DNA of 43,134 nucleotides from an uncultured Clostridia bacterium (GCA_947626135.1 CANQQZ010000018.1:1-43134), one strand, 5' to 3'; numbered from the stretch's first letter, positions 33,301 to 39,946 are shown. Numbers and translations: made by a program. Notes: generated by a model not told the origin, from the letters alone.

Positions 33301-35763
33301 CTGAACCTCGCCGCCGACGGTGCGGGCGGCATATGAATCTCCGCTTCTTGCCGCAAGCTTTATATCGCTGACCTTATATGGCTTGCCGTAATCGTACATT
33401 ACCCAGCCGTTTGTAAGCCCGTCGAAATACGTACTAAAGCTGCCGTCGGCCGCCATGCGGTAATCGGTTTTATCGTCGTTATTCCACGACGCGGTGCCCG
33501 AAAGCATATATTCGTTAATTTTAAATTCCTTTGTAGCCGTTGACGTATAAGCTCCCGTGCTGTCTGTAACGGTAACGGTAACCGAAGCCGTTCCGGGTCC
33601 GACAGCCGTAAGCTCTCCCGTTTCAGGATCAATTTCCGCAGCCTCCACAGGCTCAGCCGACCACACTACCGTGCCGTCATAGTCCTCGGCGACGTTGCAG
33701 GAAAGCCGTAGAGTATCGCCCGTATGAAGCTCCGAGCCGCCGCCCTTAATAGTGAGCGCAGCCGTGATCGTTTTTTCGGCGGTGACGCCGTCTACGTTTA
33801 CGATTACTGTTACCGTGCCGCTTTTCTTTATCGTCAGAACGCCCTCCGGCGATATATCCGCAGCGGCGTTTTCGCCGACCGACCATGTAACGGTGCCGTC
33901 GTATCCCTCAGCAACGTTGCAGGACATGGGAACATTCCCGCCTATGAGAATTTCGCCGTCGCCGCCCTTAACCGTAAGCGGGACATTGATTGTCTTTGAT
34001 ACGGTAAATCCGTCGATCTCCGCACTTACGGTAATATCTCCGGGCTTATTAATCGTTAGTGTGCCGTCCTGCTCAATTGATGCGTTTTCCGTCTGAGCCA
34101 CCGACCAATGCTGCGTCCCGTCAATGTTGGTGGCGAGTCCCATCTTGACTGTGCCGCCTATTAAAAGCTCACCGTCGCCGCCGTTTACAACGGCGTACTG
34201 AGCCTTGCCGCTGCCTTTGATTACATATGTCGTGATCGTGCCGGCTTTCGCAGTCGTTGTGAGCTTCTTATCGGTAATTTCCGCTTCGTCCGGGATTTCT
34301 GCCCAGTGCTCGGCTTTCTCGCCGGTAAGATTGTTTGAACGGATCTCCTCAACGGTGTTTCCGATTGTCTTAAATGCCGATAAATCAAATTCGTAAGGAA
34401 CATCGTTTGAACCGCTGTTGTTTACGACAATTTTAATATCGCCGTTCGTTTCGTTATATGCCGCGAGCGTGCTGTTCGACGACGCTATAAGCGTGTCGCC
34501 CGGGTTTATATAGCGAGTAAACTGACCGTAGGCGTAGTATTTGTTAGCCCACTCAACCTTTTGGGCGTCATGGTTTCCCATACCTACGCCCCACATCGTG
34601 CCTGTTGGGTCAAGCGATGTGCCGGCCTCGGTCTTTTTACCTTTATCGTCTCCGGTCGGGCATACAAATTCCGAGTCTTTATGAAAGTCGATTATATCCC
34701 ACATAACCCATGCCGAAGCCTGCATACCGTTAAGGTCGGTTATAATTCTGTCCGCAAGACCGAAGCCGTTCCAGCCGCCGTCAACCTCGCTCATCCATAG
34801 GTTTTTGCCCGCGTCAACTGCGGTCTGCTTCAAGCCCGCGCGGTTTGAACCGCCGTAGGTGTGAGTGTCGATTCTGTCAAGAGCCGCCTTGCCTTCGTCG
34901 GTAAGAGCGTTATACGAGCTTATCGTATAGCCTATATCCGTCTCGTCCGGTCCGGCTACGAGCGTGTCGATATTTCTCGAGGCGTATTCGTCCTTTAAAG
35001 CCTTTAACAGCCCTGATTGATTCGCGCCCGGAGCGACATGATTGCCTTCCTGCTTCGGACTGTTCGCGCCCCAGTAGTTCGTTCTCGGGTCGGGCTCGTT
35101 CATCGGAGAATAGCTGTCAAACGGCAATCCTATCTCCGCCATATGCTGCGTCACGTCCGCAAGGAATTCCGCGAATATTCCGTAATTTTTCGGGTCGAGA
35201 TTTTCAGCCGCGTTAACTCCGCCCGATGAGCATCCGCTGTTCGTCATAAACCACGGGGGCGAGTTCGTGTAGCCCTCGATATGCACATCCGGATTGACGT
35301 CTTTGATTCTCGTAAGAACGTTGACCTGGTTGTGGTCGGCTTCCCAGTCGTAACTGTAGAGTACGTTTCCGTCCTCGTCCGTTTTCAGAGACCCGTCCGC
35401 CTCCGTTTCCGGCACCGCAAAGCAGGGCAGCTTCGAGTCCGAGCGCGTGATGTGGTTGTGCGTCGGGTCGTCGCCGCCGCCGACGTTGTAGCGGACGATG
35501 TCAAGTCCGAGGCCGTCCTCGGAATACAACTCCTCCGCCGCCTGCTGCGACATGTCATCGCTGTATCCGAGACGGTTGCCCCACCAGCCCATGCTGGTGC
35601 CCCAGCCTTCGAATTTGCCGCCGTTAAACGGCGAGCTGTTCGACGGGTCGAGCCGCACAACCGTCGTTTCAGGTGCGGCTTTTGCTGCGCGTTCAAGGCG
35701 GAATCCGCCGAGCGGGAGCATTGCCGCAGCCAAAGCGGCGCATATGATTTTTTCTGTTCTCAT
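30376..35763 (-). CDS. Secreted multimodular glycoside hydrolase, GH30 + GH43
   Basis: 1795 residues with a signal peptide (1-29) but no anchor motif. GH30 domain about 35-515: acid/base Glu223 (SPMNEPD), nucleophile Glu326 (LWMSEVDGG); closest in feel to endo-beta-1,6-galactanases. Three Ig-like (Big2-type) repeats about 524-752, each with LLIGG/ILIGG-like starts and WS(V/A). F5/8-type C (CBM32-like) domain about 755-884 (WVMYDYGKPYKVSDIKLAAR). A beta-rich module 902-1115. A LamG/concanavalin-like domain 1137-1335. An Ig-like domain 1341-1405, a small beta domain 1408-1494, then GH43 1500-1795 with Asp1550 (IRDPY), Glu1618 (WAPEA), Asp1692 (VIDTT) and Glu1720 (GFEGP). Two enzymes on one chain suggest joint attack on a branched glycan such as type II arabinogalactan. 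Exact subfamilies are inferred. Confidence 0.9.
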   Translation of the reverse strand: MRTEKIICAALAAAMLPLGGFRLERAAKAAPETTVVRLDPSNSSPFNGGKFEGWGTSMGWWGNRLGYSDDMSQQAAEELYSEDGLGLDIVRYNVGGGDDPTHNHITRSDSKLPCFAVPETEADGSLKTDEDGNVLYSYDWEADHNQVNVLTRIKDVNPDVHIEGYTNSPPWFMTNSGCSSGGVNAAENLDPKNYGIFAEFLADVTQHMAEIGLPFDSYSPMNEPDPRTNYWGANSPKQEGNHVAPGANQSGLLKALKDEYASRNIDTLVAGPDETDIGYTISSYNALTDEGKAALDRIDTHTYGGSNRAGLKQTAVDAGKNLWMSEVDGGWNGFGLADRIITDLNGMQASAWVMWDIIDFHKDSEFVCPTGDDKGKKTEAGTSLDPTGTMWGVGMGNHDAQKVEWANKYYAYGQFTRYINPGDTLIASSNSTLAAYNETNGDIKIVVNNSGSNDVPYEFDLSAFKTIGNTVEEIRSNNLTGEKAEHWAEIPDEAEITDKKLTTTAKAGTITTYVIKGSGKAQYAVVNGGDGELLIGGTVKMGLATNIDGTQHWSVAQTENASIEQDGTLTINKPGDITVSAEIDGFTVSKTINVPLTVKGGDGEILIGGNVPMSCNVAEGYDGTVTWSVGENAAADISPEGVLTIKKSGTVTVIVNVDGVTAEKTITAALTIKGGGSELHTGDTLRLSCNVAEDYDGTVVWSAEPVEAAEIDPETGELTAVGPGTASVTVTVTDSTGAYTSTATKEFKINEYMLSGTASWNNDDKTDYRMAADGSFSTYFDGLTNGWVMYDYGKPYKVSDIKLAARSGDSYAARTVGGEVQASNDGINWTTLYTIESALPAEAYTTLTAEQLGLSGDKKAYRYYRYTNSQHEANISEFIIEGAPSDDTDIPENDPTVKDIAEFTDNFEGCKNIFSAAEGDFSEDGNQIFASGLERFGNVFAPVNATGSSVLNDAITLTENDRFRMKLNMFSGWEDSGRENTFAINDADGSEIIALRITGGGYTLEEIRVCGTNILSGNTGGSAQCKAPGNKGANGWDSSQQRYQNNVGYNKTLEILIDGTGTVNVSFTGGSTDNITAAGVIDVSENPITIGSIALTGNYNASRARTVSYDNLDADVITYKEALPKPPEKPEIPADGTLISLDFNGNLESGSAYGKAEPLGTPVYEKVDGRQALKLNGTNNTAIKLTDANGSGLLEGFDEITVSFSFKQTADATSWWFYSAPNNNSQTYNSEYYVGALGKSGGTLSIERYNNGRSNTADGAFALNAWHDVIISFEEAKTLLYIDGELKATVDSTFKISDMLGSNPIAYIGRANWGTNGEFATGYIDDFVIKQGAYTSLLGGIDLGDTSAVKGDITIPVIDGVTWESSDPNTVGTDGKVTRRDKTVTVTLTAKNGDDTRNFTVTVIGLTAFADTFTAYSDNGSIKFTADEETDNPYQCITALYDDSGRLLNVKYSSEGSFDEMADGTYKVSFFLWDSIEGMSPKHDKMTKTVTVRDEPETAAYLFVHFVGSEKNSTDEQMYFTISDDAMTWKTLNNNAPVLTSSKSQNGIRDPYILRGEDGKFYIIATDLSIVNGGLTWSTSQTQGSRKIVVWKSDDLTNWSYSLHEVMPEGTGCVWAPEAIYDREKGQYMVFWASKTSADQYAKQRIYRCYTSDFETFTPAEVYIEEDHSVIDTTIVEDKGVYYRFNKYEGQNFVYMEKCNSLDGKWEDVTTYNHKETGFEGPTIFKMNNSDKWCLMLDNYSRGGYKPFMTEDLSSGVFQSPGDVTFESGITYRHGTVLPITAEEKAAIIQAYGNN

Positions 35764-35800
35764 TGATGTCTCCTTTCTTTATTAAATTATATTATAAAAT

Positions 35801-35836
35801 CCGGTTTATTTTGCCGATATGATTCGGATAAGCCGG
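35801..35836. promoter_or_regulatory. Dyad upstream of the GH30/GH43 gene (candidate operator)
   Basis: CCGGTTTAT (35801-35809) and ATAAGCCGG (35828-35836) form an imperfect inverted repeat around an inner one, CCGA/TCGG. It lies immediately upstream (minus strand) of a TATAAT box and contains GATATGATT, the first nine bases of the abfA operator arm. No good -35 is seen, consistent with an activator-dependent promoter. Confidence 0.4.
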
Positions 35837-36097
35837 GATTATGTCCTTTGCGCGCAAATTCCGCATCCATACGGCGCTGTCCGGTCCGGTATGATGCGAA
35901 TGCATTTTATCGGTTATTCTGTTTCGGGAAAATGAATACATCTGTGCTGCCATCGGCTTATATATTAATTATACCATATATTTTCTTAAAATCAATATGG
36001 TTTATGATATATAATATTGAAAAATAACGGCAAAATCTGTCCTGAATGTAAAAAAGACGCCGGCGGAATTTTTGGAATATAATGAAAACGGTAAGTA
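35837..36097. other. Intergenic stretch without recognisable genes
   Basis: AT-rich spacer between the GH30/GH43 gene and the attachment site. It contains scattered TATAAT-like boxes and no frame with a ribosome binding site. I see nothing else in it. Confidence 0.6.
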
Positions 36098-36133
36098 AAA
36101 AACGGTTTGAAATGTATATTTCAAGCCGTTTTT
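36098..36133 (-). terminator. Terminator of the host tRNA gene
   Basis: A 16-bp stem with one G-U pair (AAAAACGGTTTGAAAT against ATTTCAAGCCGTTTTT) lies directly after the CCA end of the tRNA fragment on the minus strand. This is where a tRNA gene's own terminator belongs. Confidence 0.7.
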
Positions 36134-36156
36134 GGTCGGAGTGACGGGACTTGAAC
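36133..36156 (-). repeat. Attachment site: 3' end of a tRNA gene (probably tRNA-Pro)
   Basis: On the minus strand the 24 nt GTTCAAGTCCCGTCACTCCG + ACCA are a complete T loop, 3' T stem, acceptor strand CACTCCG, discriminator A and CCA. The implied acceptor start CGGAGTG with a C1-G72 pair and A73 is characteristic of bacterial tRNA-Pro. The 5' part of the tRNA is missing: the sequence upstream (GAAATTTAATTCGC side) does not pair. An integrase gene ends 54 nt away. This is the hallmark of element insertion into a tRNA gene; the intact tRNA should be at the far end. Confidence 0.8.
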
Positions 36157-36209
36157 GAAATTTAATTCGCATAAGTACGCCGTTTATACGCTCTTTGACG
36201 AATGCTTGA

Positions 36210-37234
36210 CTATGCCATAAATTTATTCAGTTTTTCAGCCGTTTCATGCAGACGGCTGCTGCGGATATGAGTGTAAATATTCCGCGTCAAAGCGATGTCG
36301 CTATGCCCCATTAAATGCTGCGCGTCCTTGACGTCAATATCCGCCTCAAACAATATGGTCGCGTATGTATGCCGCAGCTGATGGGCGGTAATGCTTAACC
36401 CCGTTTCCTCGCAATATTTATCCCAGCGTCTATGATAGCCTGAGCCGGAAAGCAGTTTATTTTCTGTATCATGAAAAACATATTCGTCAGCATTGCCGCG
36501 CGGGAGCATTTCGGCGAGAATATCCAGCAGCACGACAGAGCGCACACTATTTTGTGTCTTTGTGCCTTTTATATACGGCTTATTCCCGATATGGTATACC
36601 GATTTTGTAACATGGATTTCCTTATGTTCAAAATCAATATCTTTGTACTGTAATGCCAGTGCTTCGCCCTTGCGAAGTCCGGTATAAAGCAGGAAATACG
36701 GAAACAATCCGAAGGTGCAATCGACGCTGTTCCTTACAACCGCTATTTCCTCATCTGTCAAAGGCTCGCGCTTTTTTGACGCTTGCCCTTTGGGCGTGGA
36801 AACGTATTGTGTAGGGTCGCTTGCGATATATCCTTTGATGTACGCGAACCGGAACACGAGCCGCACAACCGACATCTGGTCTTTTATGCTCTTCGTGGCG
36901 TATCGCTCAAAGGCGAACTGGTTGATATGCCGCTCAATATCAGCGGGCGCAATATCCTTGATGTAGCGGTCGCTGAAATCCTCCCGCGTGTGTTTGAGCA
37001 GGGATTCATATCTGTGCGCTGTGCTGTACTCGATCTGCGGATAATGCTGTTCCTCCCATTCGTCGGCGACCTCGGCGAAGGTTTTGCCCTTTTCCTCCTT
37101 TTCGGTGTAGGTTAATATTTGCCGCTGTATGTCCTTTTCGGCTTTTTCTCTGTCGGCTCGGAGCTGTAAAAGTAAATGCGCTTATCGTGCAGCGTGACTA
37201 CTTTGCAGAACCGACCATCTTTTCTTTTTTTCAA
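36210..37234 (-). pseudogene. Tyrosine-recombinase integrase with a one-base frameshift
   Basis: A phage/Tn916-type integrase. The frame opens at TTG 37234 (AGGAGTGATACA upstream) as MKKRKDGRFCKVVTLHDKRI, an arm-binding N-terminus, but is cut after about 40 codons. The rest lies in another frame from about 37142 to the stop at 36210: a SAM-like core-binding domain (TFAEVADEWEEQHYPQIEYS) and the catalytic domain with Arg (TGLRKGEAL), HxxR (HQLRHTYAT), His (MGHSD) and Tyr (RNIYTHI). The frames meet at GAGAAAAAGCC; a -1 slip there, or one more A, restores EKKAEKDIQRQ. So this is a disrupted gene, a sequencing error, or recoding. A 221-residue fragment from ATG 36875 could still be made. Confidence 0.85.
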
Positions 37235-37270
37235 ATGTATCACTCCTTTTTTCGTTCGTCAAAAAAAGTG

Positions 37271-37299
37271 TTGCAAAATAAGAGTGAATGTGCTACAAT
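37271..37299 (+). promoter_or_regulatory. Promoter of a candidate small RNA
   Basis: TTGCAA (37271-37276), a 17-nt spacer and TACAAT (37294-37299), with no reading frame downstream before a terminator. Confidence 0.6.
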
Positions 37300-37304
37300 A
37301 AATA

Positions 37305-37371
37305 TAGGTTTTTTCAAGTGTATCACAATACACTCTGTCTCCCGGCTGTTGGTAACGGTCGGGGGATTTTT
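37305..37371 (+). ncRNA. Candidate small RNA, about 65 nt, between integrase and hepT
   Basis: After the promoter come a perfect hairpin AGTGTAT/ATACACT (37317-37334) and a terminator hairpin (CCCGGC ... GTCGGGGG) ending in five T at 37367-37371. It converges on the hepT 3' end, which it touches by a few bases. No protein of useful length is encoded. Family not recognised. Confidence 0.5.
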
Positions 37372-37708
37372 ATTCATCTTTTAAAATTTTCTCAATCTGA
37401 GCTTTCAGAGCGGGATAATCGTTAGTAACCGTGTCATACACATAATTCATATCAAGAGTGCCGTATTTGTGCGCCGCAATATCGCGAAATCCGGCTATTT
37501 GTTTCCACGGTATATCGTTATATTTGATACGGAAGTCCTCAGACAGATTTTTTACAAGCTCGCCGATATTGATAGCCGTCATACCTGTTGCGTGTTTCAT
37601 CATTTCATCAGATAAAAAGGCTTCTATCGGCGTATCCGCAATAAAATCAAGCGCTATTGAAATTTCATCGGAAATTTTTTTGAGCGTGATAAAATCTCTA
37701 CGCAGCAT
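37370..37708 (-). CDS. hepT: HEPN-domain toxin, HepT family
   Basis: RNase toxin (or related HEPN protein) of a type VII-like HepT/MntA toxin-antitoxin pair. 112 residues, all alpha. The active-site motif RX4HXY is present as RDIAAHKY near the C-terminus. In characterised systems the partner MntA adds AMP to the Tyr of this motif. Its start overlaps the mntA end by 11 bp (antitoxin gene first), the usual order. Located in the integrated element, where it may stabilise the element or act against other phages. Confidence 0.88.
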   Translation of the reverse strand: MLRRDFITLKKISDEISIALDFIADTPIEAFLSDEMMKHATGMTAINIGELVKNLSEDFRIKYNDIPWKQIAGFRDIAAHKYGTLDMNYVYDTVTNDYPALKAQIEKILKDE

Positions 37709-37988
37709 AAAGCGGCACCACCTTTTCTATTTCGAGTATAGAATCTTTGGGAATGGGAGAACTGATAACATCTACAGATGTGTTTAAAAGCTCCTCCATT
37801 CTTATTTTTAAGCCGGACAGCGTAAGCAAGGTAATTATTTGGCTTCGGTCAAATTCAACAAGTAAATCGACATCGCTGTTTTCGGTGTTTGTACCGTTAG
37901 CATATGAGCCAAACAAGTCGATACGCGTAATCGGATATTCCGCGGCGGCTGTTTTTGCGGCTTCGGCAATTTGATTTATCGTAAGCAT
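37698..37988 (-). CDS. mntA: MNT-domain nucleotidyltransferase antitoxin, MntA family
   Basis: 96 residues with the minimal nucleotidyltransferase motif GSYANGTNTENSDVDLLVEF (GSx10DxD). It neutralises HepT by AMP transfer in studied homologues. AAAGGAGACATGCAATG supports the start. Translationally coupled to hepT. The third carboxylate of the nucleotidyltransferase fold is probably the Asp in NTSVDVISSP. Confidence 0.9.
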   Translation of the reverse strand: MLTINQIAEAAKTAAAEYPITRIDLFGSYANGTNTENSDVDLLVEFDRSQIITLLTLSGLKIRMEELLNTSVDVISSPIPKDSILEIEKVVPLYAA

Positions 37989-38050
37989 TGCATGTCTCCT
38001 TTCTCATGTATAATATATTAAAACCTTATATATAATTCCTTTCCACGGAA

Positions 38051-38494
38051 TCATAAAACTGATTTTATATTTGTAGGTATCAGGACATCTTGCCCTAATT
38101 CTTTGGATATATCATCTGATATTTTCCCTGTGTTTTTATATTTATCAGCTTTAAGCATATGTTTCATTTCACCGCGTATTTCAGCTTTATCTTCGGTGTC
38201 GAGTTTTTTATACATATATAGAATAAATAAATCGGGGTCGACTTCATTGGACGGCTGAACAACAGGCGTTAAATATTTTTCGTCCGAATGAAAAGTGATC
38301 CACGCCGGATTTACACACAATGCAGTAGCAATTGATTGTATGACCGGTAACTTGATTTTGTCTATCTTCCCGTTTTCATATCTCTGTATAGTAGATTTAT
38401 TTACGCCTACCAATTTCCCTAAAGCGTCTTGTGTAAAACCGTTCTCTATACGCGTTTCTTTAATTCTTTGCCCAATTTTCACTCTATCACACAT
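38051..38494 (-). CDS. Phage CI-type repressor (XRE family)
   Basis: 147 residues. The N-terminal helix-turn-helix (about 8-62) contains TQDALGKLVGVNKSTIQRYE. The C-terminal part is short, acidic and Lys-rich, without the LexA-type peptidase Ser/Lys pair, so induction does not work by RecA-stimulated cleavage here. It faces a small Cro-like gene across a 165-bp region holding three palindromes that overlap both promoters. AAGGAAGTGATAGTATG supports the start. Likely the lysogeny (maintenance) repressor. Confidence 0.85.
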   Translation of the reverse strand: MCDRVKIGQRIKETRIENGFTQDALGKLVGVNKSTIQRYENGKIDKIKLPVIQSIATALCVNPAWITFHSDEKYLTPVVQPSNEVDPDLFILYMYKKLDTEDKAEIRGEMKHMLKADKYKNTGKISDDISKELGQDVLIPTNIKSVL

Positions 38495-38517
38495 ACTATC
38501 ACTTCCTTTGTGGCATT

Positions 38518-38546
38518 ATTATAACACAATCAATTGCATAATGCAA
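38518..38546 (-). promoter_or_regulatory. Repressor gene promoter
   Basis: On the minus strand, -35 TTGCAT (38541-38546), a 17-nt spacer and -10 TATAAT (38518-38523). Operator O1 covers the -35. Confidence 0.7.
38534..38546. promoter_or_regulatory. Operator O1, TTGCATAATGCAA
   Basis: A perfect 13-bp palindrome over the -35 box of the repressor promoter. Confidence 0.75.
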
Positions 38547-38574
38547 TAGATTTTTTAAAATTTTTTCAAAAAAA

Positions 38575-38587
38575 TTGCATTATGCTA
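38575..38587. promoter_or_regulatory. Operator O2, TTGCATTATGCTA
   Basis: One change from the palindrome consensus; ends next to the -35 box of the cro promoter. Confidence 0.7.
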
Positions 38588-38616
38588 TTGACAAAACAAA
38601 AAATGTGTGGTATATT
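38588..38616 (+). promoter_or_regulatory. cro/early promoter
   Basis: TTGACA (38588-38593), a 17-nt spacer and TATATT (38611-38616), between operators O2 and O3. Confidence 0.75.
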
Positions 38617-38627
38617 ATATACAGAAA

Positions 38628-38640
38628 TTGCATAGTGCAA
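38628..38640. promoter_or_regulatory. Operator O3, TTGCATAGTGCAA
   Basis: Near-perfect palindrome just downstream of the cro promoter -10, at about +6 to +18, where binding would block transcription. Confidence 0.75.
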
Positions 38641-38659
38641 CAGAAAGGAGTGTGATAAA

Positions 38660-38875
38660 ATGGTAAACTCGGATAAAATAAAAGGACGTATGCGGGAGCG
38701 CGCTATAACGCAAGCCGATGTAGCAAAATACCTTGGACTGGCACAGCCTACTGTAAATCAGAAGATAAATAACGTAAGACCGTTTGATTTGAATGAAGCT
38801 GAAAAGCTGGCAGAGCTGTTGCAAATTAATTCCGGGGATTTTGGTGAATATTTTTTTGCATCAAAAGTTGCATAA
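38660..38875 (+). CDS. Cro-like XRE-family regulator
   Basis: 71 residues, almost only a helix-turn-helix domain: ITQADVAKYLGLAQPTVNQK at about 16-35, followed by a short tail. Divergent from the CI-type repressor, with AGAAAGGAGTGTGATAAAATG ribosome binding context. Its stop codon lies inside operator O4. Probable role is the Cro-like switch to the lytic or excised state; it may bind the same palindromes as the repressor. Confidence 0.82.
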   Translation: MVNSDKIKGRMRERAITQADVAKYLGLAQPTVNQKINNVRPFDLNEAEKLAELLQINSGDFGEYFFASKVA

Positions 38876-38880
38876 TGCAA
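38868..38880. promoter_or_regulatory. Operator O4, TTGCATAATGCAA
   Basis: Identical to O1. It spans the cro stop codon, about 30 nt before the next gene, so it could act as a roadblock or control an internal promoter. Confidence 0.65.
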
Positions 38881-38908
38881 CAGACATATGACGATGGAGG
38901 TAAAAGTG

Positions 38909-39496
38909 ATGAATTTACATTACAAATTAAGAAAAGGACTGCTTTATAGCCAAGTTGTAAAAGCGTCAACGCGCGAATGGGCGCGGATTTCGTCAAAATA
39001 TTTAGGTGCGGTTCTTGCGTCAGCGGGAGCGCATTCGCAGATTGTATCAACAAATCAGCATACGAAACTCGCGGCGGCGGGAAAAGATTCAAATCTCATA
39101 TCGCAGGATTATTACGCGACACTTGCGTCAGCGGGCGAAAATACGAAGCTGACGGCAACGGGGCATAAATCAAGTCTTGCGTCGTCCGGTGGTCGCTCAA
39201 AGCTTACGGCGACAGGCGATATGTCAACGCTCGTGGCGGCCGGTTATGGTTCACAGCTTGATATAAGCGGCAAGAACTCTGTCGGGGCGGCGCTGGGAGG
39301 CGGGGCTAAGATTCGCGGCTCAATTGGCACTTGGATCGTTCTTGCGGAATGGGGTGTTACAGAGGATAAGGACACCGGAGCAAAAACCGGATTTTGCAAA
39401 TGCGTCCGCGCGGCGCAGATTGACGGTAAAAAACTAAAACCCAACACTTGGTATACGCTTACCGACGGCGAGTTTGTAGAGGTGAATGAGAAATAG
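38909..39496 (+). CDS. Nonapeptide-repeat protein with C-terminal DUF7666-like domain
   Basis: 195 residues from MNLHYKLRKGLL (GGAGG 8 nt upstream). About residues 36-135 consist of roughly eleven 9-residue repeats of the pattern xLxxxGxxS/T, for example KLTATGHKS, SLASSGGRS, KLTATGDMS. Such short Gly/Ser repeats form a right-handed beta-solenoid (bactofilin- or pentapeptide-like). The C-terminal part (GTWIVLAEWG ... DGKKLKPNTWYTLTDG) resembles the DUF7666 domain of phage proteins. No signal peptide. It is an early gene behind cro and operator O4. The function is unknown. Confidence 0.75.
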   Translation: MNLHYKLRKGLLYSQVVKASTREWARISSKYLGAVLASAGAHSQIVSTNQHTKLAAAGKDSNLISQDYYATLASAGENTKLTATGHKSSLASSGGRSKLTATGDMSTLVAAGYGSQLDISGKNSVGAALGGGAKIRGSIGTWIVLAEWGVTEDKDTGAKTGFCKCVRAAQIDGKKLKPNTWYTLTDGEFVEVNEK

Positions 39497-39521
39497 AACT
39501 TGCCGCTACTACAGCAAGTTC
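39496..39521. terminator. Hairpin between convergent phage genes
   Basis: GAACTTGC (39496-39503) pairs with GCAAGTTC (39514-39521) between two converging genes. No T-run, so only a weak terminator call. Confidence 0.35.
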
Positions 39522-39528
39522 CATATCG

Positions 39529-39894
39529 TTATTCATGAGCGGTTGAAATTACTGTTGCGGCAATTTCGGCTAATGCCGGTAATGTTCCAACCGCTGTGGA
39601 CGCGAACTTTGATAAAATTCTTTTCCAATTTTTATCATCGCGTATATGAGCAAGAAACTCATGCCCGGCTGGGGTTAAATCTTCGATGTAAATATCTCCA
39701 AGGACATCTTGCTTACAGTGCATAAGATATCCGTTTTCCTTGCATTGGCGAACGTGGTACAGGAACACGTTGAAGGGATATTCTTTTAATAATGGGAAAT
39801 CGGGGGATACATCGTATTTTTTATCATTAACCCCGTCGGAGTGCTCTTCTACGGTCAATAAAATGTCTCTGACACAATCTGGATTGAGACGCAT
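39529..39894 (-). CDS. DUF2513 family phage protein
   Basis: 121 residues starting MRLNPDCVRDILLTVEEHSDG. The C-terminal block LTPAGHEFLAHIRDDKNWKR is typical of DUF2513 proteins, small proteins common in Firmicutes prophages with a winged-helix-like pattern. GAGGTGATTATATG is a near-ideal ribosome binding site. Read against the early operon, from its own promoter with a repressor palindrome over the -10, so it is probably silent or controlled in the lysogen. Molecular role unknown. Confidence 0.75.
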   Translation of the reverse strand: MRLNPDCVRDILLTVEEHSDGVNDKKYDVSPDFPLLKEYPFNVFLYHVRQCKENGYLMHCKQDVLGDIYIEDLTPAGHEFLAHIRDDKNWKRILSKFASTAVGTLPALAEIAATVISTAHE

Positions 39895-39917
39895 ATAATC
39901 ACCTCCTCTCTACGGTG

Positions 39918-39946
39918 ATTATAGCATAGTGCAATAAAACTTGCAA
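39918..39946 (-). promoter_or_regulatory. Promoter of the DUF2513 gene
   Basis: On the minus strand, TTGCAA (39941-39946), a 17-nt spacer and TATAAT (39918-39923). Confidence 0.75.
39922..39934. promoter_or_regulatory. Operator O5, TAGCATAGTGCAA
   Basis: 12 of 13 bases match operator O3. It overlaps the -10 and spacer of the DUF2513 promoter, extending the repressor regulon outside the switch region. Confidence 0.65.

Noticed and set aside
36133-36210. Complete tRNA gene
   Set aside because: Only the T loop and 3' acceptor half are present; upstream bases do not pair to form the T stem or acceptor.
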